Shown in pieces: positions 48,913 to 59,875 of a DNA stretch of 64,000 bases (position 1 is its first letter; every line of letters starts with the position of its first letter). The DNA lies in the NCBI GenBank assembly GCA_015179045.1, contig WHUZ01000001.1, positions 496,001-560,000 of the forward strand, in the 5' to 3' direction. The notes under the pieces were generated by a model. That model had not been told where the DNA came from, searched no databases, and saw only the letters and a program-made list of their open reading frames with translations. The DNA is from Kalaharituber pfeilii (Eukaryota; Ascomycota; Pezizomycetes; Pezizales; Pezizaceae). Position numbers and translations under genes: made by a program.

Positions 48913-50497
48913 TTATACAGACGCACTCCCCGGATCCAACCCAACCATCCTCCACACTTCATGCAATGCCGGTACATTGGCCACTCTCATGACTCCCTGT
49001 CTCCAGCCACTAACAGCTTCACTGCCTGTGGGCCCTGATATACCGTCCAGCAACGCATTCTTCAATCTCTCCCTTGCATGATCCAACTTCCTCCCCTCGC
49101 TTTGCCCGTTGATCTCCCACGAATGTCCTGAGCCTCTCGACGCGGGAAACACCTGTGTCCAATATTTGTGCAATACAATTTCTAGTATCTCCAGCCAAAA
49201 CCATAATGTCTCTTCCTGAGCTAGTTCTGTAATCTGGGTCTCTTCTGGTGCGGAATCGCCAGCCCATGCCCCGGCTCTTAGATTCATGAGTGCTTTTCGT
49301 GTACAGTCCAAAATCATACCCTCTCCTTCCTCTCCTTTACTCTTTGCCCCCGTTATGTTCTCGTCATACACGACTATGTTATTTCCGACTAGGGTCAAGA
49401 GATGATAAGCAGTCATTTCAACGATATCTCTGTGATGCTTGAGGTCCATGTGAAGCTTGTTCACCATCGTGATAATGTTTTGTGTGAGAACGTACCGAAG
49501 GTCTCTAACCAAAACTGGATATGATGAAGCCTTCTTTGAACTTGTTGAGCTCTCTGGGGTGTGTAATTGTTGAGCTTTGAGTGTATTGACGGAGTTTTGT
49601 CTTGGTTGCTGTTGAAAATCTTCAGTAACTGAGCGTAGAGTCGACATTGTGTTGACGTGAATGGATGAAAGGATATCGGTGATCAAGAGAATAAAGGCAT
49701 ACAATGCGGAAGATACCAACACCTTATCATGAGCCTCCCATGCTTCTGGTGTGTCGACCCTCAATGGCTCTTGTGAAGTGTGACCTTTTCCTGTTGCCTC
49801 AAACTGTGGTCCAAGAGGTACCTGTAGCTGATCTAATGCAGCAATAATTTGAGGAAATGCTAATACCAATACAGAATGTAAATCCTGTTCAATTTTAAAC
49901 CCTTCAACGTCTGCTACGACAACGTCGTTTACCTCCTGTGGGATACTTCCACTATTGCTTGCAGGTGACTTGTTTGGAATCTCAATCGTACTACCTTCAG
50001 ATAAAGATCGAGTCAAGTTGGAAAGCATTCCACAAAGTTGTTTTACTGTGGAAGACATGAGTTCCGGTGTTGCAGCTAACGTTAGCATCTTCAAGGAATC
50101 TAACAGGCGTGGTAACACTACATTATCACATGTTAACCGGGAACAATCGTTTCAAAGAAAAGCACGCCTGACCCTTCGAACATTGTTCTGAGAATTGCAA
50201 GGAAGATGGCAATACCGCAATCATGCCCCCCAGTTGACTTGCTTTCAATTGTGCATGCGAAATTGCCTGAATACCCTTGCCATGCTTTTGCTTCATCTTT
50301 TTTGACGACTTCGAATCCTCCATCTCCCTTAACCTCTTCTTCAGAGACCTAACCGTATCTTCCAAGAGCAACTTGTCCTTCTCAATAGCTACTATTCTCG
50401 TCTTCAACACTGAAGTAGATTCATTAGGATCCTGTCCGCATTACCACTTGGCGCTCAGTCAATTACCCTCAATATTGGATTTTCGAGGCGTCGACAT
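48913..50497 (-). CDS. Uncharacterised coiled-coil protein
   Basis: Three exons (50497-50467, 50409-50173, 50117-48913) sum to exactly 490 codons, which supports the model. The start MSTPRKSNIE leads into a strongly predicted coiled coil (VLKTRIVAIEKDKLLLEDTV, then RSLKKRLREMEDSKSSKKMK). The remainder is a leucine-rich, probably all-helical region without membrane segments (ALYAFILLITDILSSIHVNT, LRYVLTQNIITMVNKLHMDL, EETLWFWLEILEIVLHKYW). The second intron begins GTCAGG, a weak donor. I do not recognise the family. The basic N-terminus with a coiled coil suits a nuclear or cytoskeletal structural protein, but that is only a guess. Confidence 0.75.
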
Positions 50498-51880
50498 ACA
50501 TTGTTTGAGGGTGGAGCCATACAGAAGTGACGCATTTGCGCTTCGTGCTGACATTGATTGGGACCCGGGGATACCTGGTTTCTTAGCCCGGAAACCGTCA
50601 AAGATCGTAGTAGTAATACGTATTCCTTAATTGTCAAGTTTGAAGGTTTTGTGCGTAACAACGTGATGCACAAGGCCAGATCGAGCGCACTGAAATTGGG
50701 CGACAGCTTCAAGGTCGAAGCCATGGGCCGTGTAAAGCTTGGAATATAGGGGAACCAAGATGCTGGATCTAGGTGATGATGGTCATATACGACTGTATGC
50801 TGCACATTCTGGACACAAGTAGCACGTGTCTTGCCCGGGCCACATCTTATGATGAATGACCAACTGTGACTTCCGCTTCCGTATTTTGTCTCTGTGACTA
50901 CCCATTTAGGCGTGCGCTGTTTCCTTTTTTCACATTATCAAGTACAATGCAGACTGCGACGCCGAAGTACACGTCTTGGGCAAAGTGGGAACATTAGCAA
51001 TTCGTTCGTTCTACGCCGTGAACATCGCCTAGGCAAATTGTAGAGGCCAATGCCGGTTCCCTTTACGGCCAGGTGACAAATCTCCTCATACGCTTCTATA
51101 AGCACATTTACGACATTAGTCAACGAAGTTCTGATGCTCTATCACATAGAGGAGGGCACTGTGCATGAGGCTTGTTGGAAATAGACAATCGTTCGTAAAA
51201 ACAAGCGGGAAACTTGTAGTTTCATGGGGGATTCTTCACTACTTTTGAGATCGATTCAATTTCGACTGGGGCTGGCAGCAGGAGTAGTCACTGGGCAGCG
51301 TGGGTGGTGGACTACAAGTGCCACCGGTAGCAAAATTATGTAGCTACGCACCGGGGTGAAACAGGAGTGTCCGGAGGAATAGTCCACAGGCTTTTGGGCA
51401 GCTTAGCTTACTACCTGCTTCATGTTATTCTTTTCATGCTTTTTGTCTTTGAACTTCTTCCTCATTTGCAAGCTGAAGGTAATCTTTAACGGTAATTATC
51501 GATTTGCCTTATAGGATCCGATGTTGGTTGCAATTCTATTTTGGTATTCGTAGGCAGTTTAATTCTCTCGAAGTGGCCAGGTATTTTATTCATTCTAAGG
51601 GCATTTGCGAAGTCAAGACAGTCTCACTTGTTCTCGTGCCCAGACTCTTCCCTACATTTTCCGTGTATGTGGAGGATTGTTCGACTATATTGCTCCTTCA
51701 TGGCCATATCATGTCGTGTCATGTTCACCGGAGATGCCTTCTACTTTAGAAGGGCTACTGTGGAATATTCTCTCTAACGGCAAGTTAATATCCCATTTAC
51801 ATAGATGGTGCCTTTATAAACGTTTTCGTGCAATTACAGATGTTTCGGCTCTCAGGCACTACATGATTGTTAGTATACTT
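50498..51880. other. Intergenic start of accessory block
   Basis: No confident gene. A segment at about 51265-51425 resembles 16975-17105, part of a dispersed repeat. A plus-strand open stretch at 51605-51889 could be an unrecognised upstream part of the following ankyrin relic. Confidence 0.45.
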
Positions 51881-52068
51881 CCGGTCTAGAACAACTAATT
51901 TCAAGGGACCTCACTCGAGACGAAATCCTCAAATCTGTGAGTCTTGCTGATGCAGCGATCACAGGATCAATTGAGTTCATTGAAAATTCTGCTGGAATTT
52001 GTTGGCGATGTTATACTGATGAGGATGGCTGGTACGCACTTCATGGGGCAGTTGAGGGTAACAGCCTA

Positions 52069-52172
52069 GAAATGGTGTTTTTTTTTATTTATTATTATTA
52101 TTATTATTATTTTTCTTTTCTACATCATCACTCGCATGCCGCCCTGTGGGCTATGGAGAGAGAGGAATGGTG
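52069..52172 (-). mobile_element. F2 mini-retroposon in the ankyrin gene
   Basis: Antisense F2 copy at 52078-52163: an A/T-rich tail (T-run, then TTA repeats) followed by ACTCGCATGCCGCCCTGTGG and GCTATGG. It is flanked by GAAATGGTG (52069-52077) and GGAATGGTG (52164-52172), a 9-bp duplication with one mismatch. Removal fuses the flanking ankyrin codons in frame. Confidence 0.88.
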
Positions 52173-52243
52173 AAATATTTGTTGGCTCAAGGCGCAAGAA
52201 CAGATGTTCTCCATCTCAACATAACACCATTTGTGCTAAGTGT

Positions 52244-52345
52244 TAGGCATAGGTTATTTTTATTTTTAATTTTTTTTATTTTTTATTTTTTTATATTATT
52301 CATCGCGTGCCGCCCTGTGGGCTATGGCGATGTAGGCATGGGTTA
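52244..52345 (-). mobile_element. Second F2 mini-retroposon in the ankyrin gene
   Basis: Antisense F2 copy at 52257-52332 with a T-rich tail and CGCGTGCCGCCCTGTGGGC. It is flanked by 13-bp duplications TAGGCATAGGTTA and TAGGCATGGGTTA with one mismatch. It lies about 90 bp from the previous copy, in the same orientation. Confidence 0.88.
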
Positions 52346-52741
52346 GTGGAGATCGCTCATTGTTAATCGAGAGTGGGGCCGCTCGCACAGTCCAAGAGAG
52401 CGAAGGGAACAAGAGAGCATACGTTTGAATCATACCAAATACGAGACTACTTTACACCTAGCAGCCCACAATGGTCAAGAAGCTATGTTAAAGTTTTACT
52501 AGACCAAGGGCTTGGCGTCAATATACAGTACAGGAATGGTGGTGTGCTACAGGAAGCAGCCTCTTGTGGATATGAGGCTATTGTAAAGCTACTAATAGAG
52601 CGTGGTGCTGAAGTAAATGCACAGGGAGGGACATATGGATCCGCTCGTCAAGCCGCCACCTCTGCATACATGGGAGCCGAATCTGTAGTCAAACTGCTGT
52701 TGGATGCTGGAGCAGAGGTCAACAGAATATGGAACTGCCTT

Positions 52742-53320
52742 AGAAGCCGCCACTTAAAGGAAAGGACACTCCCGCAATCCGGTCGTGCAATCGTAGTACA
52801 TGGAATTGCGGTGACAAAGAAACTCGGGAAAGTAAGAGATTGGATGGAGAATGCGAACCCATGGATGGGAAAGATTGTTGCGGCAAGATGGTTGGTGAAG
52901 AAAGAGAGGAGGGAGGGAAAGAAGGCTAGCTCGGTTGTTATTTACCTGGAGGGGGAGGTGGAATCGGATAGCCAAACACCAGCGAAGGTAAGGTTGTTGG
53001 GCAAGTGGTACGATTCGTGCCTGTATGACTGGGATAGAATTACAAAGGTGGGTAGAAAGGGGAAGGGGAGGGATGTAGAGGAGATGGACATGACTGCTTG
53101 ATTTTCTGGGGGGATATTTGGGTATTCGTGCTTGATTATTCTCTTGGGGGATTGCGCTTTCGCTTTGTGTTTCCTCTACATCACTGAAGTCGTGGTATTG
53201 CTATGTGCTTTTACAGGGGACGATTTTGTAGGTAGTTGCACAGGTACCTGTCTCCGGGCCATAAGGACTTCGGTCTAGGGATCCTGCCATGACGAACAGC
53301 TGCAAGCGGGGTTACGTGAA

Positions 53321-53355
<35 letters not shown>

Positions 53356-53366
53356 AGCCGCCACTT
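52742..53366 (+). mobile_element. ORF1-only LINE-like element with F1 tail
   Basis: An insertion of about 597 bp (52756-53352) is flanked by perfect 14-bp duplications AGAAGCCGCCACTT (52742-52755 and 53353-53366). It encodes SGRAIVVHGIAVTKKLGKVR, then GKIVAARWLVKK, ASSVVIYLEGEVES and GKWYDSCLYDWDR, and stops at 53101. This resembles the ORF1 C-terminal region of Tad-like fungal LINEs, but the frame ends before zinc knuckles and no reverse transcriptase follows. The 3' part of about 180 bp leads directly into the F1 tail (CCTGCCATGACGAACAGCTG, then GCGGGGTTACGTGA) and poly(A). It shows that F1 is the 3' end of a larger element. Confidence 0.88.
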
Positions 53367-53728
53367 CTCATGGGAAGGGATCTGTAGTCTGATTGTTGTT
53401 GGATGCTGGAGCAGAAGTCAACATTGTAGGTGGAAAATATGGGAATACCTTACACGCAGCCGCGCATGGGAGCAGTTTGCACGCTTTCATAATGCTCCTG
53501 GATGCAGGCGCAGATGTACCGTGACATACGGTAGCGGGGCAGTACGGGACTGTTTTGCAAGCTGCCTCATATTGCGCTTGAGCGGGTTCAGTTTAAAAAA
53601 ATAGAGATGTCACTTGAAAGGGGTGGAGCGTATCGAACTGCACTGAATGCACTTGAAAAATATTATACTTCACGTTATGTTGATTTTGATTACTTGAATT
53701 TTCCTTTAATTTATCTCCTATGTACTTA

Positions 53729-53767
53729 TCTCGCCATAGCCCATAAGGCGGCATGCGAGTAATGATA

Positions 53768-53801
<34 letters not shown>

Positions 53802-53804
53802 AAA
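53729..53804 (+). mobile_element. F2 tail with long A-rich tract
   Basis: CTCGCCATAGCCCATAAGGC and GGCATGCGAGTAATGATATT are followed by about 33 A-rich bases. It is the best-conserved F2 hairpin: CTCGC pairs with GCGAG and GCC with GGC. The 5' limit of the insertion and a target duplication were not identified. Confidence 0.75.
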
Positions 53805-54660
53805 GGATCGCCTTCACGAGTTTTACTTGCATCATGAACTGCCCGAGGCCAATTCCACGACAGATAGCCCAACTAAAGCCACTGCTGGCGTTGCATCGCT
53901 AAAGCATGTCAAAAGTTTCCATTCGGCGTCCGCGTGCTTTATAAAAGTCACATACTAACCACTAGCAGAAGTGTAGGATATCGCAAGAACTGCGAACTTG
54001 CTATTTCAGTATATTTCAGTAGTTATGCGGGGCGGCACGGACAAACTACATGTCGGATTACGCATATTGGAACTCGAAAGCATGTCCCTATTTTTGGATC
54101 GTAGGTGATGACTCTTTGTTCTTGGTTCTCGCTTTTTTCCGTTTTCAATACTAGCGAAGGTTGTAGGCCATGAGTTTTGTATGTAGCTTCCGTCACGCAC
54201 TTTAGCCGTGCGCCAGCAGGCCTACAAACAGGAAATAATCCCTTGAAAATAAATAAATAAATATATATATCAGAGCTATTTCAGCTGGTTACCGTGCTAC
54301 TAGCTAATATTAGCATCGCGCGAGTTTAATACAATGCCCTAGGGGCTTGGTACGAGACTATACAATACCCATAGAATAGGAGCTGGATAAAGAGGACATG
54401 CAACTCTCGAAATGTCAGCCGGTAGCTTCATATGGCCTATCCGTAACGGCAATCCTTATTGAAAATATATTTGGATTCGAACTGAGTTAGTTCCAGGCTG
54501 GTTAGCCGGAGCAGGTTCGAGTCCGCCACCCCCGGCTATTTTTTATTTTTATTTTTTTAAATTATGGTTTGATGCATACTAGTATAAAGTATAAAAGAGG
54601 TGCCAATGCGTTCGCGAGAAGAATACTGTACTACCTGGTTACGAGACTACTGTACTACAG

Positions 54661-54725
54661 TAAAGTACATAGGGCACGCGAGTAATGATATAAAAAAAAA
54701 AAAAAAAAAAAAAGTACATAGGCTA
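54661..54725 (+). mobile_element. Ultra-short F2 copy with target duplication
   Basis: Only about 18 bp of F2 (GCACGCGAGTAATGATAT) plus about 22 A is inserted between AAGTACATAGG (left, ending about 54671) and an identical right copy (about 54713-54723). It is one of the most 5'-truncated copies. A partial F1-like tail (GCGCGGTTACGTGACC plus A-run) follows at about 54736-54758. Confidence 0.75.
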
Positions 54726-54759
54726 GCAGCGTGTATGCGCGGTTACGTGACCAAAAAAA

Positions 54760-56028
54760 GGATTACTGTACAAGTACTACGAGAGGGTTATGCAACCGGT
54801 AACGTGCAACTACTGATGGCTTTTGCATCTTGTAACGGACATACGAGAGTATAGCAGGATTTTGCGGCAACATAGGTAAATGTATGTTGTGCGACGTCGA
54901 CATCAAGGTCTATTCTTGTAAATACAGTGTTCCCTTGCTATACCGGCTATACATGAGGTGAGTAAGCATGCGAAGGCGTATTTACAATGCTTACAGCCTA
55001 GAAAATTGCTGGCCGATATCGAGAAGACAATAGAGCTTTTTCAGGAGCATGGGGCTGAGACGGGAGCATTGAGGGTTTGAAAGCTCAGGCCACTGTTTAT
55101 ACTGCATACCACAAGGCCTGTCAGCAACTGTGGATTGTTTTCGTGCCCAGACCCTACGCTTTTCTCGTACCTGTGCAAGTGTGCTTTCTTGACAATTATT
55201 TAGTCTCCTACCAAGCCCCTAGGGCACTCTACGAGCGCAGCGAGGCTCTCTCTGTCTCTGTCTTTCTTTTACTCTTTTTCTCTATCTTCCACTGTCTCTC
55301 GTTACATCAATATGCTGTACACCTGTAGTCTTGTAACCAGTTAAGTACAGCTGTACAATCCCGCTGTCTTGAGACTTAAAATATCTATTTATCTACCAGT
55401 CTTTGATGAAATGTTCTATGAGCCGTTTATTCACTTGTCCTAGTGCATATGACCTCCATAGTCAACTAGCCACGTAGGCCCGGCCGGATTGTATCGTGAG
55501 CGGCGGACAGTGGCAACTAAGTTGCCTTATGAGTAGAACTGTACTAAAGTTCGTGTCAGCGGAGGAAAGCTGGCTGAGTTGGGCTTGGTTCCAAATTAAG
55601 ACCGGGTGGGCGTACCTATGAAGAAACAAGCAAATTTGTGGACATACGCGGTTAGTAGGAATACGGGCGTTGTATTCGGTGCAGAGATTGTTCTCGTAGC
55701 AATACTAGTAGTTACCAGTTTTTCCTATTTTGACGATGAGTAAGCTCAACTCTCTGTTAACTGCCAATGTAACATTAAAGCTCAGAATGGTCAGGAAGTA
55801 TAAATCATGTTTAGAGAGAATAATAGTACGATGCTTGAGAAGAATAAAACAACAGCGAACAACGAGATGAGGCAATGATGGTGGCGAACTATGTATACGA
55901 AGACCAGACACCTACGTTGAGGCGAGTATCAAATCAGCCTTTGCGCTCATATCAACTCATTGTACCTTGTTACGTGGTGTAGAGTATTGGAGGGTTGGTG
56001 CTGGCGTAGATCCACATCATGGGGGTAA

Positions 56029-56063
<35 letters not shown>

Positions 56064-57949
56064 TGCTGCGGTTTGCCATAATGCATAATCCGTCTCATGC
56101 AGGATACTTGACGCGATTCTTACAGATTTGAGTCGAGAAAATTCGTTTGGAGAACACAAATTATTCACAGCTAATATATATTGTGTTTTCCCAATGCTGC
56201 AGCTTGAAATTTTCTAAAGGGAGTTTCGGAAAGAAATGTTTAATAATACATAGCATCTTATCGATTCGCCTATTTAGCATAATAGTTATAGTGTTGGGTT
56301 TGTGGGTTTAAATGGATGCTAAGGACATGATATAGGGTTAGAAAGTGTTCTCGTGCCCAGACTAAGTTGCCACATTACTATACTTGAAATTTTGTTTACC
56401 TCTTCAGAATATTTGTTTATTTGCATGTTTATTTACTCATATACTCTAACCAAAGCAGTTTCATGCTTCAAATATTTTGTGAATCTTCATTCATACATGT
56501 GTACTTAGTATGATTCTCTACAATTTACTATAAAGGAGTAATTCACTAGAATAGGGTTTTCGCTGAAGAGAAAGTATTTCGCTAAAGAGTATTTTTTTTT
56601 TGTTACTACTGTATAGCAGAGGACTTTTCGCTTGGAAGAGGGTTACAGTGTAAGGAATTTTCATTCAAGACAGACTTTTTGCTGACAAAGGAAGTGTTAT
56701 TTATTTGTTTTTTCTAGCAGTTGTCCGCATTCTTAACGCCAGTTTGGTTGGGAACTATAGAGTACGCGTGTAGTGGGTATGTAGGCACTGTAGTGCGTAG
56801 TGCTTTGTACAGAGAAAAAAATTATGAACCATGATGCTACTGAGCAGCCCGGACCAGTGGTGACTGAATCATTATTACTCCGTACAAGTGGCCTAGCACA
56901 TATATAAAAGTCATCGGCAAGTGGTAATAATTAATGTACTTTAGACTTAACTTTTTAAAGTAATTTTTGCTTACTAAGCCATATTTTTACCTAATTTGTA
57001 TTAGTAGTAAGTAACTCGATTAGGGGTCCACCACCTAAAACTACCTCTCTTTAACTTTGAATAACTTTTTCAGAAAAACTTTTAAAATTGGAAACGTAGT
57101 ATATATTGATTCTTCACTCAATTTTCTTCTTATCTATATTTTTACAATTTTTGTTGCGTCAGTGATTGGCGTCGAAATCTAGGTGCCCCACTCAAGGAGT
57201 CGGCAACCAGAGTACGAAATGGTGTCAGTCTGGGCAGGGAAAAAATCAAAGCGGCACTAGTTCATTTAAGGCAGTAACTACCAGATATGGTCGACATCCT
57301 AGACTCCAAATTTGCCATATGATTACTACTAGTACCAGCCCCCATTTGACCCGCTTTCAGGTGTTCAATTGAGGGCATTCATTATTACATATCTCTTGTG
57401 TCCATCAATTTATGGGCACAACCTCTATCAAGAAATATCCTCTCCATATAGGCTTGTACCAGGTATAACTAGCCGCAAAAGGAGATCAGTGCTCTTAATG
57501 CTTAAACTTGCAATCAAATGCCTACGCGACTATTTGCGTTTGGATCGGATGGCAACCTGCGTGACAGTCATCGTTTAAAGGCGGTGGAGCTATGGTTAGT
57601 TACTAGTATATGTAATGAGAAAATGGACTACGGTTGGGGGCTCACAAGCAGGTAGGAACTGTGCTGATGATGTACGGTATTGATCAACTTAGGGTCAGGT
57701 AGTCGATATTATTGCGTGTTTTCAAGGTGTAATGAAGGAAGGCAGTATGCAAATTGTTAATCTCACAACCCCACAGTCGAAGAACTGTGTGAGGCACCTC
57801 TGTTTCTCCAGAGACAGTTCTTACCACAATCCCTGCTTCATCTGTGCATAGTGTATAGCTTTCCTACTCTGTTGCCCTCAGCTGATGGTGTTGAAAAGGT
57901 AGGCCATTTCAAATCATACATGTTCTGCTTCCGCACTCTCGACTTTTAG
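54760..57949. other. Transposon-rich desert, no gene recognised
   Basis: AT-rich sequence without coding signatures. Contains a poly(A) tract of about 28 bp at 56035-56063, which may be a further truncated retroposon, and two copies of an 18-bp motif, TGTTCTCGTGCCCAGACT at 56346 and a variant near 55136. Confidence 0.5.
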
Positions 57950-58238
57950 GTAGTGAGCGGCACGAGCTAGCTCGAGCCTAGATTGATTATATATATAATA
58001 TTGACAAACTAAACTAAACTAAGCTAAATTTTCATCTTTCTCACTACTATCAGCTAAATTGAGTTGTTGGTAGGTCAGAATGAGCTCCAAGTCTCTAATT
58101 ATTACTATATTAGGTATTTACAGTTTATGAAACCTTGCACTGGCTAAGCATTTTAGCGAGCTGGCAAGAAAAACACTAGCATGATCTTGGCTCGTTTGAG
58201 TTCGAGCTGGCTCGGCTCGTGCCGCTCACTACTTTTAG
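57942..58238. mobile_element. hAT-like MITE
   Basis: A non-coding element of 281 bp (57950-58230) is flanked by perfect 8-bp duplications ACTTTTAG (57942-57949 and 58231-58238). The terminal inverted repeats share AGTGAGCGGCACGAGC. An 8-bp duplication with AGTG-type termini is the hallmark of hAT elements. The interior contains AAACTA-type repeats and no transposase, so it would be non-autonomous. Confidence 0.87.
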
Positions 58239-58845
58239 GACATTCCTCAATTGTTCATCCACGGTTAAACAGATGCTGAACTCAGCACAAACTCCCTAGG
58301 AGGCTTTTTCGACTAGTGATCGCCATCATTGGCACATTTAGAATTTCCAATGTTTATATAGCAACTGCTTGGTAGTTGCAGAATATTTCCAAAAGCATAT
58401 GGAAGTAGCCAATGCAGAATGTCCTCTTGGACAACGCCAGCCCCCAACGGTATTATACACATATGCAGGGTAACAGCACTTCAGTGACAATTATGCCAGG
58501 AAATGCCAGTTTTTTTAATCTTAACAGATCAATTGTGTTGAGAGTGAGAAGGTGAGCATCATAAAATTGAGCTGTAGTTGCATTCTTAAGCACGAAGACA
58601 ATGTCGACACAAAAATTCAAGGAGGTTTGCTTAGGTGTGTGTAGTTACCACTAATGATGGTGTCAAGGTGAGCTTCCCAAAGTCAGTAACCACGTTCTCT
58701 TTCAAGTCGCGATGCGGGTTTTGCTAAATATCGAGGAACACTTCTCAATTCCTTCATTGACGATGGTATGTTCAGTAGGGCTGTTCTCGTGCCCAGACTC
58801 ACAGTAGGACAAGGATCTGGCCAGGATCATGTAATGGTCCATCTC

Positions 58846-59060
58846 TGGTTAAATGAGAAGTGACATACAGTGACTTGCAGTAACTTCAGTTGAGATCAAT
58901 TTTTATTGCGAGTTACCGCTACGTCAAAACGCGGCTGAAATGACCTAGGAAGCGACATGCAGGTAAAGCCCATTAGTGGGCTACAACAAAAGAGGTACAG
59001 GGATCACACGACAATCTAGTTCAAGACCACAGCTGAAGTACAGTGTGATAACTCCAGCTG
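58846..59060 (+). repeat. Direct repeat, left copy
   Basis: Similar to 59441-59645 in the same orientation. Shared blocks include GGTTAAAT-AGA, TTCAATTTTTATTGCG or a close variant, GAAATGA, and ACAGCTGAAGTAC followed by CAGCTGGAAA. This is probably a local duplication of a decayed element. The right copy holds a nested insertion at its start. Confidence 0.7.
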
Positions 59061-59249
59061 GAAAAGCGCAACCGCTCCTCCTACTAAAGCAGCTTTATTT
59101 CCAGTACTCAAGTGTCCTCACCAAGGTTTATTCTCTTCGGCTTGATTTAGCTCGTGATCTATTGTGGTGCTCGCTGTGTTCAGAAAGTATGCAGCTTCCG
59201 AATACTTTCTGAACCAGCGAGTACAGAGGGGCAAGGATTGCCCACTCCC

Positions 59250-59277
59250 GGTTAAATCAGAATTTTTTTTTTTTTTA

Positions 59278-59315
<38 letters not shown>

Positions 59316-59452
59316 GGCCCTGCCTTGGCGAACAGCTGCACGCGGGGTCATGTGATATAAAAAAAAAAATTATTATTATTATTTTTTTATATATATATTT
59401 TTATATTTATTTTTTATTTTTTATTTTTTATTTTTTTTTTGGTTAAATCAGA
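59250..59452. mobile_element. T-rich insertion with nested F1 copy
   Basis: An A/T-rich insertion of about 179 bp (59262-59440) is bounded by perfect 12-bp duplications GGTTAAATCAGA (59250-59261 and 59441-59452). Inside it, a plus-strand F1 copy (59318-59368, CCCTGCCTTGGCGAACAGCT to poly(A)) is flanked by ATTATTATT on both sides, consistent with a second insertion. The outer element starts with a poly(T), as expected for an antisense poly(A) retroposon. Confidence 0.78.
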
Positions 59453-59875
59453 GGTGACTTGCAGTGACTTGGAAGTAACTTCAACTGAAATTCAATTTTT
59501 ATTGCGGGCTAGGTCAAAATGCGGTTGAAATGATCTTGAAGCAAAATGTAGCTGAGGCCATAAGTGGGCTAAAACAGAATAGTACAAATGGCCACGTGTG
59601 ATTCGAGACTACAGCTGAAGTACGTAATCTCAGCTGGAAATCAGTTTCTCTCCTCGATGTCATCATCAGTGTCCTCAGAGTCCTCAGGTGATCGAGAAAT
59701 ACTGGGACTTGAAGTAGTAGTAGATGAAGCACTAGAGATAGTAGCAGTAACTTCGTCTGAGGCGTCAGGTACGACAGAAGACCCTGTGGCTTAAGTTTTG
59801 CTGTGGAACCAGTTCTCCGATTTGAGTAGTGCTCTATGCACTTTGCGACGCTTTCTGCTTCGTAGGCCGTTAACA

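Larger units (their letters stand above)
51881..53582 (+). pseudogene. Ankyrin-repeat gene broken by three retroposons
   Basis: Ankyrin coding sequence can be followed on the plus strand: DEDGWYALHGAVEGNSLEMV, KYLLAQGARTDVLHLN, SYVKVLLDQGLGVNIQYRNG, EAIVKLLIERGAEVNAQGG, SVVKLLLDAGAEVN and, beyond the last insertion, GAEVNIVGGKYGNTLHAAAH and FIMLLDAGADV. Three target-site-duplicated insertions (52078-52163, 52257-52332, 52756-53352) interrupt it. Removing them with one copy of each duplication rejoins the ankyrin frame locally, for example EMV directly onto KYLLAQG. Extra stops remain (near 52352, 53378, 53522 and 53579). The N-terminal effector or NTPase part was not recognised. Confidence 0.8.

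Noticed and set aside
17586..50497. Secondary-metabolite or other pathway cluster
   Set aside because: The genes serve unrelated housekeeping functions and no backbone synthase, tailoring set or pathway regulator is present.
54490..54540. tRNA-like 3' half (GGTTCGAGTCC followed by CCCCGGCTA)
   Set aside because: The T-arm does not pair well and no D-arm, anticodon arm or matching 5' acceptor could be folded. At most it is a fragment.
59514..59794. Short frames beside the proline-rich protein
   Set aside because: They lie inside the duplicated repeat and lack similarity. The leucine-rich stretch is the antisense of a serine-rich, low-complexity run.
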